Source of the DNA: Thozetella sp. PMI_491
Lineage: Eukaryota > Ascomycota > Sordariomycetes > Chaetosphaeriales > Chaetosphaeriaceae
NCBI GenBank assembly: GCA_021432635.1
Contig: MU270030.1
Span: 743,823 to 807,822 of the forward strand
Length of the DNA stretch: 64,000 nt
Direction: 5' to 3'
The notes under the pieces are model-generated. The model did no database searches, had not been told where the DNA came from, and worked only from the letters and a program-made list of their open reading frames with translations. Shown in pieces: positions 21,846 through 31,837 of the stretch. Both the position numbers and the translations under genes were made by a program. Positions within the stretch are counted from its first letter, which is position 1; the number at the start of each line of letters is the position of its first letter.

Positions 21846-22856
21846 GCAAGGCGAGCGAGGATGCGCTGGCCGCCCGGGGTTACGGCGCCAACTCGGTCAT
21901 TACGGCGCAGAAGGGCGTCGGCCTCGTAGACCTGACGTCGTTCCTGCTATCCGAGGACGACTGCACCTCCCTGACGGTAAGCACTATCCCTTCTTCCTCC
22001 CGCGGGCCTCTAGAAGGTGGCGTTGCCGGACCCAGTCCTCATGGCGTCGTCTCCGATACAAACGCCCAAGAGCAAATCACGTCGTGCCTCCAGGCGGCCG
22101 GTGCGTAACCTCGCTGATAGGCGATGGTTTGCGCCGTGCCAGACGTCTCCCTCAAAGCACCGGGGCAGCCGAAGCCGTGGCTGTTCCGGGATAGTGGGGA
22201 GGCACAGTGATGGACACAACGTCCGACCCGGGTCTCGGTTGTTGATGCGCTCTTAGTTCCGCCGCGCCCCTGGCGACGATGGCTTCGGCGACACCAAGCC
22301 CTTGCTAGATGCCCCGGCGGCCGATGCCCTGCAAAACCTATATGCATCGTGCGCCGCATGCTCAGCACAACTCGGCTACTACAGCCTCCGGGCAGCGGCT
22401 GTCAACCTCTTCAAGTGGACGGTGTCGGTCGTAGGCCGATCGCGCGCCCCGGACGTACACGGGTGCCTCACGCTGGCGCTGGCGGCGACCATGGCGCGCT
22501 CTGGGTCGTCTAAGGCGCTCGTCATGCCTATCCTGCCGTCGGCCGGCAGCCGCACGCCCGGGGATCAGGTGCTGCACGCGTGGGTCCTAAACGGCCGCAT
22601 CTGCTATGCATCTACAGACGTCGACGAGCTAGTGCCCGCGGCGAAGCTGCTGTATCGCATCGTCGACCGCGCCGAGGCGGACGCGATGCTCGGCACGTTC
22701 GCGGACGACGTGCCGGAGATCTACCTGCTCGCGTCCGACATCGCCGCCGTGGTCGACGAGCTGCGCCGCACTAACACACTGCTCCCGCTCGCCGAACGCA
22801 CTTTTCAGGGATGGACGGTCGGGCTGCTGACCAGGTGGCAGGACGCGACGGAGTAA
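21383..22856 (+). CDS. UBE3D-like HECT_2 E3 ubiquitin ligase (E2C-binding protein family)
   Basis: Exons 21383-21976 and 22257-22856, separated by a 280-base phase-0 intron (GTAAGC...TTAG), give 397 residues. Features of the UBE3D/HECT_2 family are visible: an N-terminal beta-rich region starting with EIYAELLLNIRQISV, a CRSCG zinc-ligand motif followed by VWKDLPSENWAEMMEFWHCH, a second CAACSAQLG pair, and a C-terminal LLPLAERTFQGWTVGLLTRW. Members bind the E2 UbcH10 and ubiquitinate cyclin B or other targets. An insertion of six Asp-His pairs follows the tryptophan-rich motif. An in-frame ATG at 21,341 would add 14 residues; I prefer 21,383 because the family usually begins close to the AELLxNIRQ segment. 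The long intron could hide an extra short exon, but the two-exon model is in frame as it stands. Confidence 0.8.
21808..21845 (+). repeat. Hexanucleotide GACCAC tandem repeat coding for (Asp-His)6
   Basis: Six copies of GACCAC lie in frame inside the UBE3D-like gene, giving DHDHDHDHDHDH. The repeat is pure at DNA level, as expected of a recently expanded microsatellite. It could bind divalent metal or simply be a tolerated loop expansion. Confidence 0.9.
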
Positions 22857-22946
22857 GATTGCAGCCGCGGACAGCCCTATACTACATGCCACCGTAAGGC
22901 CTATGATACATATCATGTTCCCGCAATCGACGACCTATCTCCACCA

Positions 22947-24230
22947 TCATGGCCCTGCGCGCCTCCGCTTGCTCGTGCGTGTGGTACGCACCGCCTCTTT
23001 GACCTGTTCCCGCTTGAGGGGCACTTCAGCCTCGACGATCCGTCGCTTCCTAGTCCGTGTGCTCCCAGAGGCGACGATTTCTTCCATCTTGACCTTCGCA
23101 GTCTCGACCTTCACCTTCTCAACCTTGCCGGACGCCTGGTCGGCGAACGATCGGAGGTTCGCCGTGAACAGCACGGATTGGGCCCAGCCAGCTTGCGGCC
23201 CCCAGATGGCGCGGAAGTGGTCACCGACAGCATCATACAACACCTTAGATAGAGTCTTGGTCTTGACGCCCTTGCCAAACTTGTAGTCGCGCTGGGCGAT
23301 CTGCCAGACGTGCGTGTCGACGGGGATGGCCTCGTGCCACCCCAGACCCATCAAGCATACGCAGTCAGCCACCTTGGGCCCGACGCCTGTCAGCTCTAGA
23401 AGGGCGTCATGCGCGGCTCGGTAGGTCGGCTTGTGCTCCTGGCCCTCGTACGCCGGGCCGCCGAGTGGCGGCCAGTCGGGATTCCGCATGCTCAGGAGCC
23501 AGCCCGCGGGCCGCTCGTCGGCGATGACACGGGCCGTCTCGGCGATGTACTTGGCGCGGTAGCCGAAGCCGAGCGTGCGGAGGTGTGCCTCGACCCGGTC
23601 GCCGGCAAGGGCGGCGGGCGGCGGGAAGTCATGGAAGGCCTCGCCGTCGACGTTGCCGACGTAGGGGCCATAGTGCAGGCATAGCTTGTGTACCATCTGG
23701 CCGATGCGGGCGATGTTGTTGTTGCTGCTGCAGATGAAGCCCACCAGCGCCTCCCAGGCGTCCTGGTTAAGGATGCGGATGCCGGAGAAGGCCCCGGCGC
23801 GCCTGGCAAAGTTGGCGTCAGACGCGGACCACTGATCGTAGAGAGACTCTAGTGAGAGCGACAGAGCGAAGTAGCTGCGCACGAGGGCGGCTGTGTCGTC
23901 GACGGGCGCCGGGGACAACGCCGACGGGGCGGGCCACGCCGCCCGGTAGTGCAGGTGCGTGGGATCCTGCTTCAGCGAGACGAGGCGCCCGTGCAGCGCG
24001 CAGTGCCTAGGAGCTGTCAGTACTAGTAGCAGAGAATTGAGACCTCGTCCCATGCCAATTATTTATGCTCGACTATGTGCGCCTTGCCCCGGAGGATGCC
24101 CGCGGACTTACCACTCGTCACCGAGTTTCCGCCACCGGAACGACTGTCCACAGCGCAGCGTGGTGTCGATGCAGAGCTCGGCCAGGCTCAGCGGCAGCTT
24201 GCGCCAGTCTGAGACCCGCACCCCACTCAT
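22947..24230 (-). CDS. ogg1: 8-oxoguanine DNA glycosylase/AP lyase OGG1
   Basis: Exons 24230-24112 and 24006-22947 encode 392 residues. Exon 1 carries the family start WRKLPLSLAELCIDTTLRCG and then QSFRWRKL. The joint gives DEW-HCALHGRLV. The helix-hairpin-helix/GPD core is complete: ICSSNNNIARIGQMV, ELTGVGPKVADCVCLMGLG with the catalytic lysine, and AIPVDTHVW with the catalytic aspartate. The enzyme removes 8-oxoG opposite C and nicks the backbone during base excision repair. The last 60 residues are Lys/Arg/Glu-rich, with several basic clusters likely to act in nuclear import. The 105-base intron is canonical (GTAAGT...CCTAG). The 3' end faces the UBE3D-like gene, only about 90 bases away. 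Confidence 0.97.
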
Positions 24231-24543
24231 CTTCAGTGCCAACGGCCTTCCTCGGCTTCACGCACAGCTTTCTCTATCACAATGCATCAATGCATCGAGC
24301 ACGCCTCTTTGGCGAAAGTCCATGAGCCGCTGGTTGAGAAGTCGCCCCCTGGCGCCCCTGTCTGCACAAAGGCGCTTGGGCCGCCGCCGCTGCTGCTGCC
24401 GGCTGAACGTCGGAGTGGGTCTCTAGCCGTAGAAAAAGTTGAGGTCCAGCCTCGCGGATCTGCAGCACGAGTCGATTGCTCTGAAGTCCACCTTCCGACA
24501 GCGATTGCCTTGCCCTTCCCAGCATCCTCACCATCGCGTCACA
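24231..24543. promoter_or_regulatory. Divergent promoter between OGG1 and U2AF large subunit
   Basis: 313 bases separate the two start codons, so the promoters share this space. No TATA box was seen. The repeated TGCATCAATGCATCGAGCA segment near 24,284-24,302 is a small imperfect direct repeat (GCATCAAT/GCATCGAG). Confidence 0.6.
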
Positions 24544-26615
24544 ATGAACGGGGATAGCTACTCTCGAGGTATGTACCCCACGAACGTGTCTGTGGGAGCA
24601 GAGCCTAACCTTAGGAACTAGACGGTGGCCGACACGGGGGTCGCGACTACCAGGTTTGTCCCTCCGATTCCTCACGCTCCCCCCTATGCTGCTGACATGC
24701 GATCATCCGCAGGGCCGACGAGATCGCGACGACCGCCGCGATCGAGGTGACCGCGGTGACCGAGGCGACCGAGGCGATCGAGGCGATCGTGGCGACCGGG
24801 GGGACCGCGGCGACCGGGCCGATCGTGGAGACCGAGGCGGCGGGCGTCGTCGCTCCCGCTCGCCGGGACGAGGGTACCGCGACCGGGATTCGCGCCGCGA
24901 CGACGGCGATGTAGATTCGTATCAATCCAGCCGCAACCACCGCGACCGAGAGCGTGAGGATCGCTACTCGTCGCGAGAAGAGCGCCGCGGCGGCGGCGGC
25001 GGCGGCGGACGCGAGTGGGACCGCGACCGGGGCGCACGGCGGCACGAGGATGATGGAGGCCGGCGGCGACGCGACCCTTACGACGACCGCCGAGGTGGAG
25101 GGCGTGACCGTGGAGGTGGAGGCGCTGACCGCGGAAGTGGAGGTGCCGACCGCGGAGGTGGAGGCGTCGACCGCGAGTTTGAGCGCCAGCAGCGCCAGCG
25201 CAGCCCGACGCCGCCGCCCAAGAAGCGCGAGCCCACGCCGGACCTCACCAACATCGTCTCGGTGCTGGAGCGCAAGCGCCGGCTAACGCAATGGGACATC
25301 AAGCCTCCGGGCTACGAGAACGTCACTGCCGAGCAAGCCAAGCTGTCGGGCATGTTCCCGCTGCCCGGGGCTCCCCGCCAACAAGCAATGGACCCGACCA
25401 AGCTGCAGGCCTTCATGAACCAACCCGGCGGCCAGGTCAGCGGCGCGGCGCTCAAGCCAGGCAATTCCCGGCAGAGCAAGCGGCTGCTCGCGTCCAACGT
25501 GCCGCCGTCGGTCTCGGAGGACGACATCATGGCCTTCTTCAACCTGCAGCTCAACGGGCTCAACGTGGTCGAGAGTGCCGACCCCTGCGTGCTGTGCCAG
25601 CTGTCCAACGACCATTCGTTCGCCATGCTCGAGTTTAAGACGGGCGCCGACGCCACCGTGGCCCTCGCCCTCGACGGCATCTCCATGGAGGCCGAAGACA
25701 CGGCCGACAGCCACGCCAAGGGCCTGCAGATTCGTCGCCCCCGGGACTACATCGTGCCGGCCGTCGTCGACGACACCCCCTACGACCCGGATTCAGACGT
25801 ACCCTCGAGCGTTGTTGTCGACACCCCGAACAAGATCAGCGTGACCAACTTGCCCCCATACCTCAGCGACGACCAGGTGCTGGAGCTCCTGGTGAGCTTC
25901 GGCAAGCTCAAAGCCTTTGTCCTCGTCAAGGACCGCGGCACCGAAGAGTCAAGAGTAAGCCTCGCCTCTCCCGATTTCCTCTTACCCCTGCTAACCAATC
26001 AGGGCATTGCGTTCCTTGAGTATGTCGATTCTAGCGCCACCGACGTGGCCATCAAGGGTCTCAACAACATGAAGCTGGGCGACTACGCGCTCAGGGTGCA
26101 GAAGGCCAGCATCGGCATCACGCAGGTGGCCGGTGTCGAGATGGGCGTCAACGCCATGAGCATGCTCGCGGGCACCACGTCGACCGACCCCGAGTCGGGC
26201 CGCGTGCTGCAGCTGCTCAACATGGTCACGCCGGACGAGCTGATGGACAACGACGACTACGAAGGTGAGTGCGCGACTCCGCCCCCAGCCTGGAACCTCC
26301 CTCTCTAGCGAGGTGCTGACTCTTAGCAGAGATCAAGGACGACGTCGAAGAGGAGTGCGCCAAGTTCGGCACCGTGCTCGGCGTCAAGATCCCGCGCCCC
26401 GTCGGCGGCAGCAGGCAGTCGGCCGGCGTCGGCAAGATCTTTATCAAGTTCGAGACGCCTGATGTCGCCAAGAAGGCGCTGCAGGCGCTCGCCGGCCGCA
26501 AATTCTCGGACCGGACGGTGGTGGCGACCTACTTCCCCGAGGTACGCTCCTTCCTCTCCTTCTCTGCTTCCCTGCTGACCCCAATCAGGAGAATTTCGAC
26601 GTTGGTGCGTGGTGA
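24544..26615 (+). CDS. Splicing factor U2AF large subunit (U2AF65)
   Basis: Six exons, 24544-24568, 24622-24653, 24713-25954, 26003-26264, 26330-26541 and 26589-26615, give 599 residues. Exons 1 and 2 are tiny. The N-terminal region (residues about 12-140) is an Arg/Asp/Gly-rich domain replacing a classic RS repeat, with a short RRRSRSPGR. After it comes the U2AF35-binding segment and LTQWDIKPPGYENVTAEQAK, then RRM1 (RLLASNVPPSVSEDDIMAFF), RRM2 (NKISVTNLPPYLSDDQVLEL) and the C-terminal UHM ending FSDRTVVATYFPEENFDVGAW. In the family, RRM1/2 bind the polypyrimidine tract and the UHM binds SF1. All introns are short and canonical, and the joints restore the motifs. It is divergent from OGG1 and convergent with eIF3d. 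Confidence 0.96.
24737..24838 (+). repeat. Tandem 9-base repeats coding Arg-Gly-Asp triplets in U2AF
   Basis: About ten imperfect copies of a 9-base unit like CGAGGCGAC encode an Arg-Gly-Asp ladder with one Ala substitution. The wobble bases differ between copies, so the repeat is maintained at protein level or is old rather than a fresh slippage product. Confidence 0.85.
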
Positions 26616-27735
26616 GCGGGGCGAGGCCGCGGGCGTCGGGTGCGCGCAGCAGTGTGTTTGGGGACGTCGCACCGAGGTTTCACGATGGTGGCTTTGCAAG
26701 CGAAGCGGGCGCGGGCAAAAGGGCTGGTATGCAAGTCTCGACGTCAGCATGTACACTACATTATTGCTGGGGCGTGGGTTCCCTCGTTGAGTAGAAAAGC
26801 GCTAATTTGGTAGCTTTGATGTATGCGTACGGATACTTCGCAAGTGAGCCCCCCTGGGCTGTGAGTTCTTGTAGGCACACTTGCAAAAGTAGACTATTAA
26901 CTTATTGGCAAAGGAGTATTCTATAGCCTGAAGCGAGTCCAAGCCAGCTCTCAACGGTAAGCAGCGTCCAGCCATCCTTATCGACATGGACTAGTTCTCG
27001 ATGTAAACAATGATCAGGGGAACGATCACGTGCGCCCTAGTGCAGCGGGTGGGGCTCCAACCATGTCTTCGCTCACCAAAATTTTCCCGCGTTTCTTTCC
27101 TCTCCTCCCCCAAACACGCCCCGAGCCTCCCGCGAGCCATCTTGCTGGCTCTATTCTCAGGTAAGAACTGCAGTCTCGCTGCCCTCCCCTCCCCTCGCCC
27201 ACGTGATGACTATCAACCATATTCTATTCTGGTACCTCTTATGTTAAGGCAGCACTCCGGTGCTGCCTCATGAATGCACTGGACTTCTGATCGGGCCCCA
27301 CCTTCCTCCCGCGCCCCTCCGCCGTGTGCGCTCGCGACTGATCTCGCCTCTAGATTCTCGGGCCGCAGCGCTGCCGCTTGTCCCATTGAAGACACCGCGG
27401 CTACAGCGGGCTCGTGTTGGATCCGCACGAGTCTGTCAATTGTACCGCCTTTCGGGCACGTCCAGGCGTGCACTGGTCTCCGGCCTCGCCTACGGGGACA
27501 CGGGGACGGGGACGGGAGCTACCACCTGTAGAAGCAGCGAATATCGCCTACGTAGAATTGCTGGCCATAAGCACCTGGTTGCGCGGAGAGCACAGGCCCG
27601 TTCATAATGCATGGAATCCTTCCGTAGTCTATGGCGTAACGCTCGATTCTTAATACAGCTTTTTGCCCTCCACCGACCTAGCCCCTTGGCTGTTCAATAT
27701 TTCCCTGGACCTCCTCCGGCGTGCACCATGCTAGC
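26616..27735. other. Convergent spacer between U2AF and eIF3d
   Basis: 1.1 kb between two 3' ends. It is less GC-rich in its first half. No coding sequence, RNA gene or repeat was recognised. It should contain both terminators and 3' untranslated regions. Confidence 0.5.
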
Positions 27736-29582
27736 TTACTCCTCCGCCTCGGGCTGCTCCTCGACCGGGCCGTCGTCGCCGTCATCGTCCAGGCTGCTGG
27801 ACGGGACCTCGTATAGGCGCAGGATGCTCTTGTTGGGGTCCTTGACCAGCACGAACTTGCCGTCCTCGCGCTGTAGGCACATGTCGGCGATAGTGCGCAC
27901 GATACCCCAGCCGTTGGACAGCTGCAGGTTCATCTGGTTGGCGAAGTCGCGCGGCTTCCAGCCGACGACGCCGAGGATGACGTGCTTGTCGTTGGACTTT
28001 GGGTTGGCGCGCGACACGAAACTGCTCCAAGTTAGCACGACCGCACGGGAGGTAGGGAGTTGCAGAGAGGGCGCACCCGAGCTTCATGACGTCGGCGCGG
28101 GCGAGGATGCTCTGCACCGTCCACCGTGCCAACTTGCACGAGTTGTTTTTCATCTCGGTGGCGACGACGGCGCCGCGCTGCGACACCAGCTTGGTCCGCC
28201 AGTCGAGAGCGCCGCCGCTGCCCTGGGCCTTGTTGTCGAACTCGTTGAGGGCGTGCACGGTGACGAACTGGTCCTCGCCGCTAATGGCGTTCTTCTGCAC
28301 GGCGTCCAACTCGGTTCGCACGACCAGGTAGACCGAATCCTCGTCGCTGGTCGAAAGGTCGAAGCGTCGGTACTTGTAGGCCTTGGACGCGGGCGGCGCT
28401 GTCTCCTCGGCCGCGTTGTAGAAGGGGTTCTCGTGCGGCATGTCGATCTTCTGGCCCTCAAGCACGATCTGGTTGGCGAAGTTGTGGTTGATGTAGGTAG
28501 CTTCCTCGGCCAGCGCCGGCGGCTGGTTGATGCTGTCCTTGTTGCCCTCGGACGCCTCGAGCGGCGCGTCGGCCGCGTTCTCGTTGACCGTCACCATGTC
28601 GAGCGCCGCGTTGTCCCGCTTATCCAGGAACACCTTGTTGCCCTGCCGCACAATGACAATGTCCCAGGGGTAGACGGACCTCGTCGAGCACATGAGCATC
28701 GACAGGATGCTGTCGGTAGCAAAAATGGTAGCCTCGTCCTTTTCGGCGAGCTCCTGGATGACGGGGTCCGAGGACGTCGTCACGTTGTAGGCGGCACGGT
28801 CCAGCGCCGCGAGCTTGCGCTCGGCACCCTTGACGGCAGGCTTGTCGTAGCTGCGGTCGTAGTATGACAGGAACCCGTACGCGTCCACGTCCTCGCCCTC
28901 GTCCGTGTCCAGGTTGAGCTTGCCCAGCCGGTTGAAGTCGATCTCCTCCAGCAGCACCCAGTCGGCTTTGATGTTGATCGATGCGTCGCGGTTCCGGGTC
29001 GGCTTGTCGTAGTCCTTCCAGCCGAACCGCCGCGGCCGCGCGCCAGCGTTGGACCGGCCACCCCGGTCGTAGCCGCCGCCGAACTGGCCTCGGCCGCCGC
29101 CCGACCGCTGGAATGTCTGGCGCCCGCCGCCCCGGGTATCCTGCCGCGCCCCGCGCTGGCCGCGCCCGCGCGTGAAGACGGCGCCCCTTCCGAATCGTGT
29201 CTTTCCCGAGTCGCGCGTGTTGGAGACGACCGAGAAGGACCCCTCGTCCTCGGCCACGGGGGCGGCGAAGAGGGAGGCGGAACCAGCGCCGTACGACTGC
29301 TGGTCTGCGAGCGACAAGGTTAGCTTTGAATGAGCCCCGCGGGCCCCGCCGGGAGAAAGACCTACCCCGGTAGTTTCTGTTGTACTGCGAGCGACCGCCG
29401 CGCCCGTCACGGCCGTCCTTGGAGTCGGTCCAGTCGGCCATCTTGCCCAGCTTGTCGCCTTTCGAGTACGGGGCGTAGGGCACGCCGTTCAGCATCGTCT
29501 CGCTGGTAACCGGGGGGCCCCAGCCGGGGCCGTCCGGCAGCGACTTGATGATGTCGACGAGAGAGAGGTTCTCTTCGGCCAT
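27736..29582 (-). CDS. Eukaryotic translation initiation factor 3 subunit D (eIF3d)
   Basis: Exons 29582-29366, 29304-28077 and 28021-27736 encode 576 residues. The start [20 protein letters not shown] and the early segment [18 protein letters not shown] are typical. A Gly/Arg-rich region (residues about 110-165, with [17 protein letters not shown]) follows, then the conserved body containing [51 protein letters not shown] and [21 protein letters not shown]. The last joint gives [20 protein letters not shown]. The tail is acidic. eIF3d is a cap-binding subunit of the eIF3 complex at the ribosomal mRNA entry channel. Both introns (61 and 55 bases) are canonical and all exon phases agree. Its start is about 460 bases downstream of the bZIP stop, in the same orientation. 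Confidence 0.96.
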
Positions 29583-30042
29583 GGTGTCGGTCGTGGTGCG
29601 TGTTCCGGTCGAGGAGGGGCTGCGTGCTTGCTGCGTCGAATTTGAAAATAATGGTGCTTGGTGGGGTTTTGTGGAGTGGGGCCTTTTGTGGGCTCACCTT
29701 GACCCTCACCGCGGCCTCACCGTTCTCTGGTGCCGTTTCCTCACCGAACCACACCTGCTAAAGCATGCAGCACCATCTACAATCACGCTTTCGCTGCGCT
29801 TCTAGATCGACCGCTACGGCGGCTGGCGAATGTACGGGCCACAGGTAGCCCGCGCACAGTGCATATGCGATAGACACAACAGAAAGCAGTAGCAATTGAA
29901 GGTATCTAGAAAGCCCATCCTCCCAGACGCTCTAGGAAATCATCCCACCCACGCGGCGATCTCTGCCGCCTTTTCAAGACAAGCCAAACGCCCAATTCGT
30001 TCGTTCCTCATTCCTTCGTCAAGAAGGATGCCGGCATACCCC

Positions 30043-31837
30043 TCAATACACCATGGCGTCCTTGGTCGAGAGCACGTTCTCGAGGGCGTCTCGCACCTCG
30101 AACTCCTCCATCACGGCACCGAACCTGGCGTCGTCAGCGCGGAGCCAAGAACAGAAAAGAGGGGAACATACCCGTAGCAGCGGACCTTGCCGCCCAGCTC
30201 CTCGGTTAGGCGCACGAAGTCGTCGGTCCGCAGCTCGGCTAGGCGCGGGTGGCCAAGCACCATGCCCCAGGCCATGACGGGAGTGATCTCTCCGTCGAGG
30301 TTGAGACGCTTGCTGAGGTCCAGGAGGGTGGCGAGGTCGCCCTTGCTGAGCTCCCAGGTCCGCTGGCTTGAGTCAACGGCCGACTCGTTGCCGCTGGACG
30401 CCACGTTGCTGTAGCCGAAGGGGATGTCGGGCGTCAGCTCCGGGAATGGCTCGGGCGGGCACGATGCCATGAGCGCGTGGCCGCACGGCTCGCTGCCGCC
30501 CACCTCGGTGCCGCGCTCTAGCAGCCACGGCATGTGATCCATGCACGGTTTCTCGAGTCTACACGTGCCGTGCGCCCGTGGCGCAGGTTAGCCTTCCTTC
30601 TCACGCGCGGGGGGTTGTGCTGCGGCGTCTACTCCTTCTCTGCCGGGCTCGTGCTCGGTGTTGCGGCGTCGATCCGTCAGCTCGGCTGTCGACTGCGTGC
30701 GCACGCGGGGCCGGTCGGGGAAGGTGAAAAGGGATACAAGACGTGGATCGGGGGGTTGACCGGGGAGGGAGGGGCAGAAGGGCAGAAGGGCAGAGGGAGG
30801 GGGAGAGGGAGGGAGGAGGGAGGGAGGAGGCGGACTGGAGGGGAGAGGGAGGGGTCTTGTTCGCTCCGTCGTGCGTCGTCGACTACTGGTGGGGAGGTGA
30901 CATGTATGCCTTCGAGGGGTTTTCGTACGTTAAGACGAAATCAATGCCAGCCTGGTCGTAGTCCACGCCGGGATTGCGGTTCTGTTGGCCGCCGGCGCTG
31001 CTGGCGCCCGTCCCGGAATGCTGGTGGGGGTGATGGTGGGGTTGGCCGTGGCCGTGATGGGCCGGCGAGTTGCCTCGCGCGCCGCCGCCGCTCAGGGGCG
31101 GTGGGGTGAAGGCGGCGCTGGTGTTGCTGGACGGTGCGGCCGCGTAGCTGCCTGACACGCTGGCGCTCGACGTGTAGCCCACGCTCGGGTTGCTGACCGA
31201 GTCGTCTAGCAGGCTGCCGACGCCGGCCGTCCCGGCCACCCCGATTCCGTTCTGGGCCAGCAGCGCCTTGAGCTGGCGGTTCTCCTCCGCCAGGCGCTCC
31301 TTGTCCTGCGAGATGTTGCTGTAGATCTCCTTGAGCCGGAGCACTTCGTCCTCGAGCGCCTTGATGTAGAGCTCCTTGCGCTCGCGGTGCGTGCTGTACG
31401 CTCACGCCGTCAGCCATCGCCCGCCCGCGTCATCGCCGCCGGGTCTACTTACCGCTGGGCCTGCCGGTTGAGCTCCTGCCGCCGCGTCATGGCCGGCTTG
31501 CTGTCGGGCTTGGGGCCGCGACGCTTCGGGGGATTCCCATCTGCTTTGGGACGGTCAGCGGGGTTCCGGAACCGCGGGGCCGCGGGGCTCCATGCTCACC
31601 TCTGGTGGTCCTCCTCTCGGTCAGTGTCTTGAGGAAGTTAAGATTCAGTGATGAAAGCGGGCTCTTGTCGTCAGGGGCGCCCCCGAAGCCGCCCTGGCCG
31701 GGCTGATTGGGGTTCGGCGACGCGGACGAGGCCATGGCGGCGCGGTCGTACAACGATGAGAGGGACGGCCGGCGGTGTGGAGGAGAGGCGTAATTGGGCG
31801 GCGAGGGGTAAGCAGCTACGGGTCCTAGGTCAGCCAT
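30043..31837 (-). CDS. Fungal bZIP transcription factor with conserved C-terminal domain
   Basis: Five exons, 31837-31600, 31540-31453, 31393-30929, 30558-30172 and 30124-30043, encode 419 residues. The basic region and zipper read PPKRRGPKPDSKPAMTRR, QELNRQAQRTHRERKELY and IKALEDEVLRLKEIY, with leucines continuing through ERLAEENRQLKALLAQNG (about residues 80-150). A Ser/His/Pro-rich linker follows. Across a 370-base intron DFVLT joins LEKPCMDHMPWLLERG, which opens a second conserved region: CGHALMASCPPEP, WELSKGDLATLLDLSKRLNL and VRCYG-FGAVMEEFEVRDALE. This C-terminal module is common in one group of ascomycete bZIPs whose targets I cannot name. The start at 31,837 (MADLGPVAAY) is preceded by a long stop-free frame that looks non-coding. 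The family is secure; the biological role is unknown from sequence. Confidence 0.88.
30740..30860 (+). repeat. Purine-rich GGGA/GGGC tract inside a bZIP intron
   Basis: The plus strand shows about 120 bases of nearly pure G and A with many GGG triplets (GGGAGGG, GGGCAGAAGGGCAGAAGGG). On the transcribed gene this is a long C/T tract in the 370-base intron. The G-rich strand could fold into G-quadruplexes. Confidence 0.8.
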
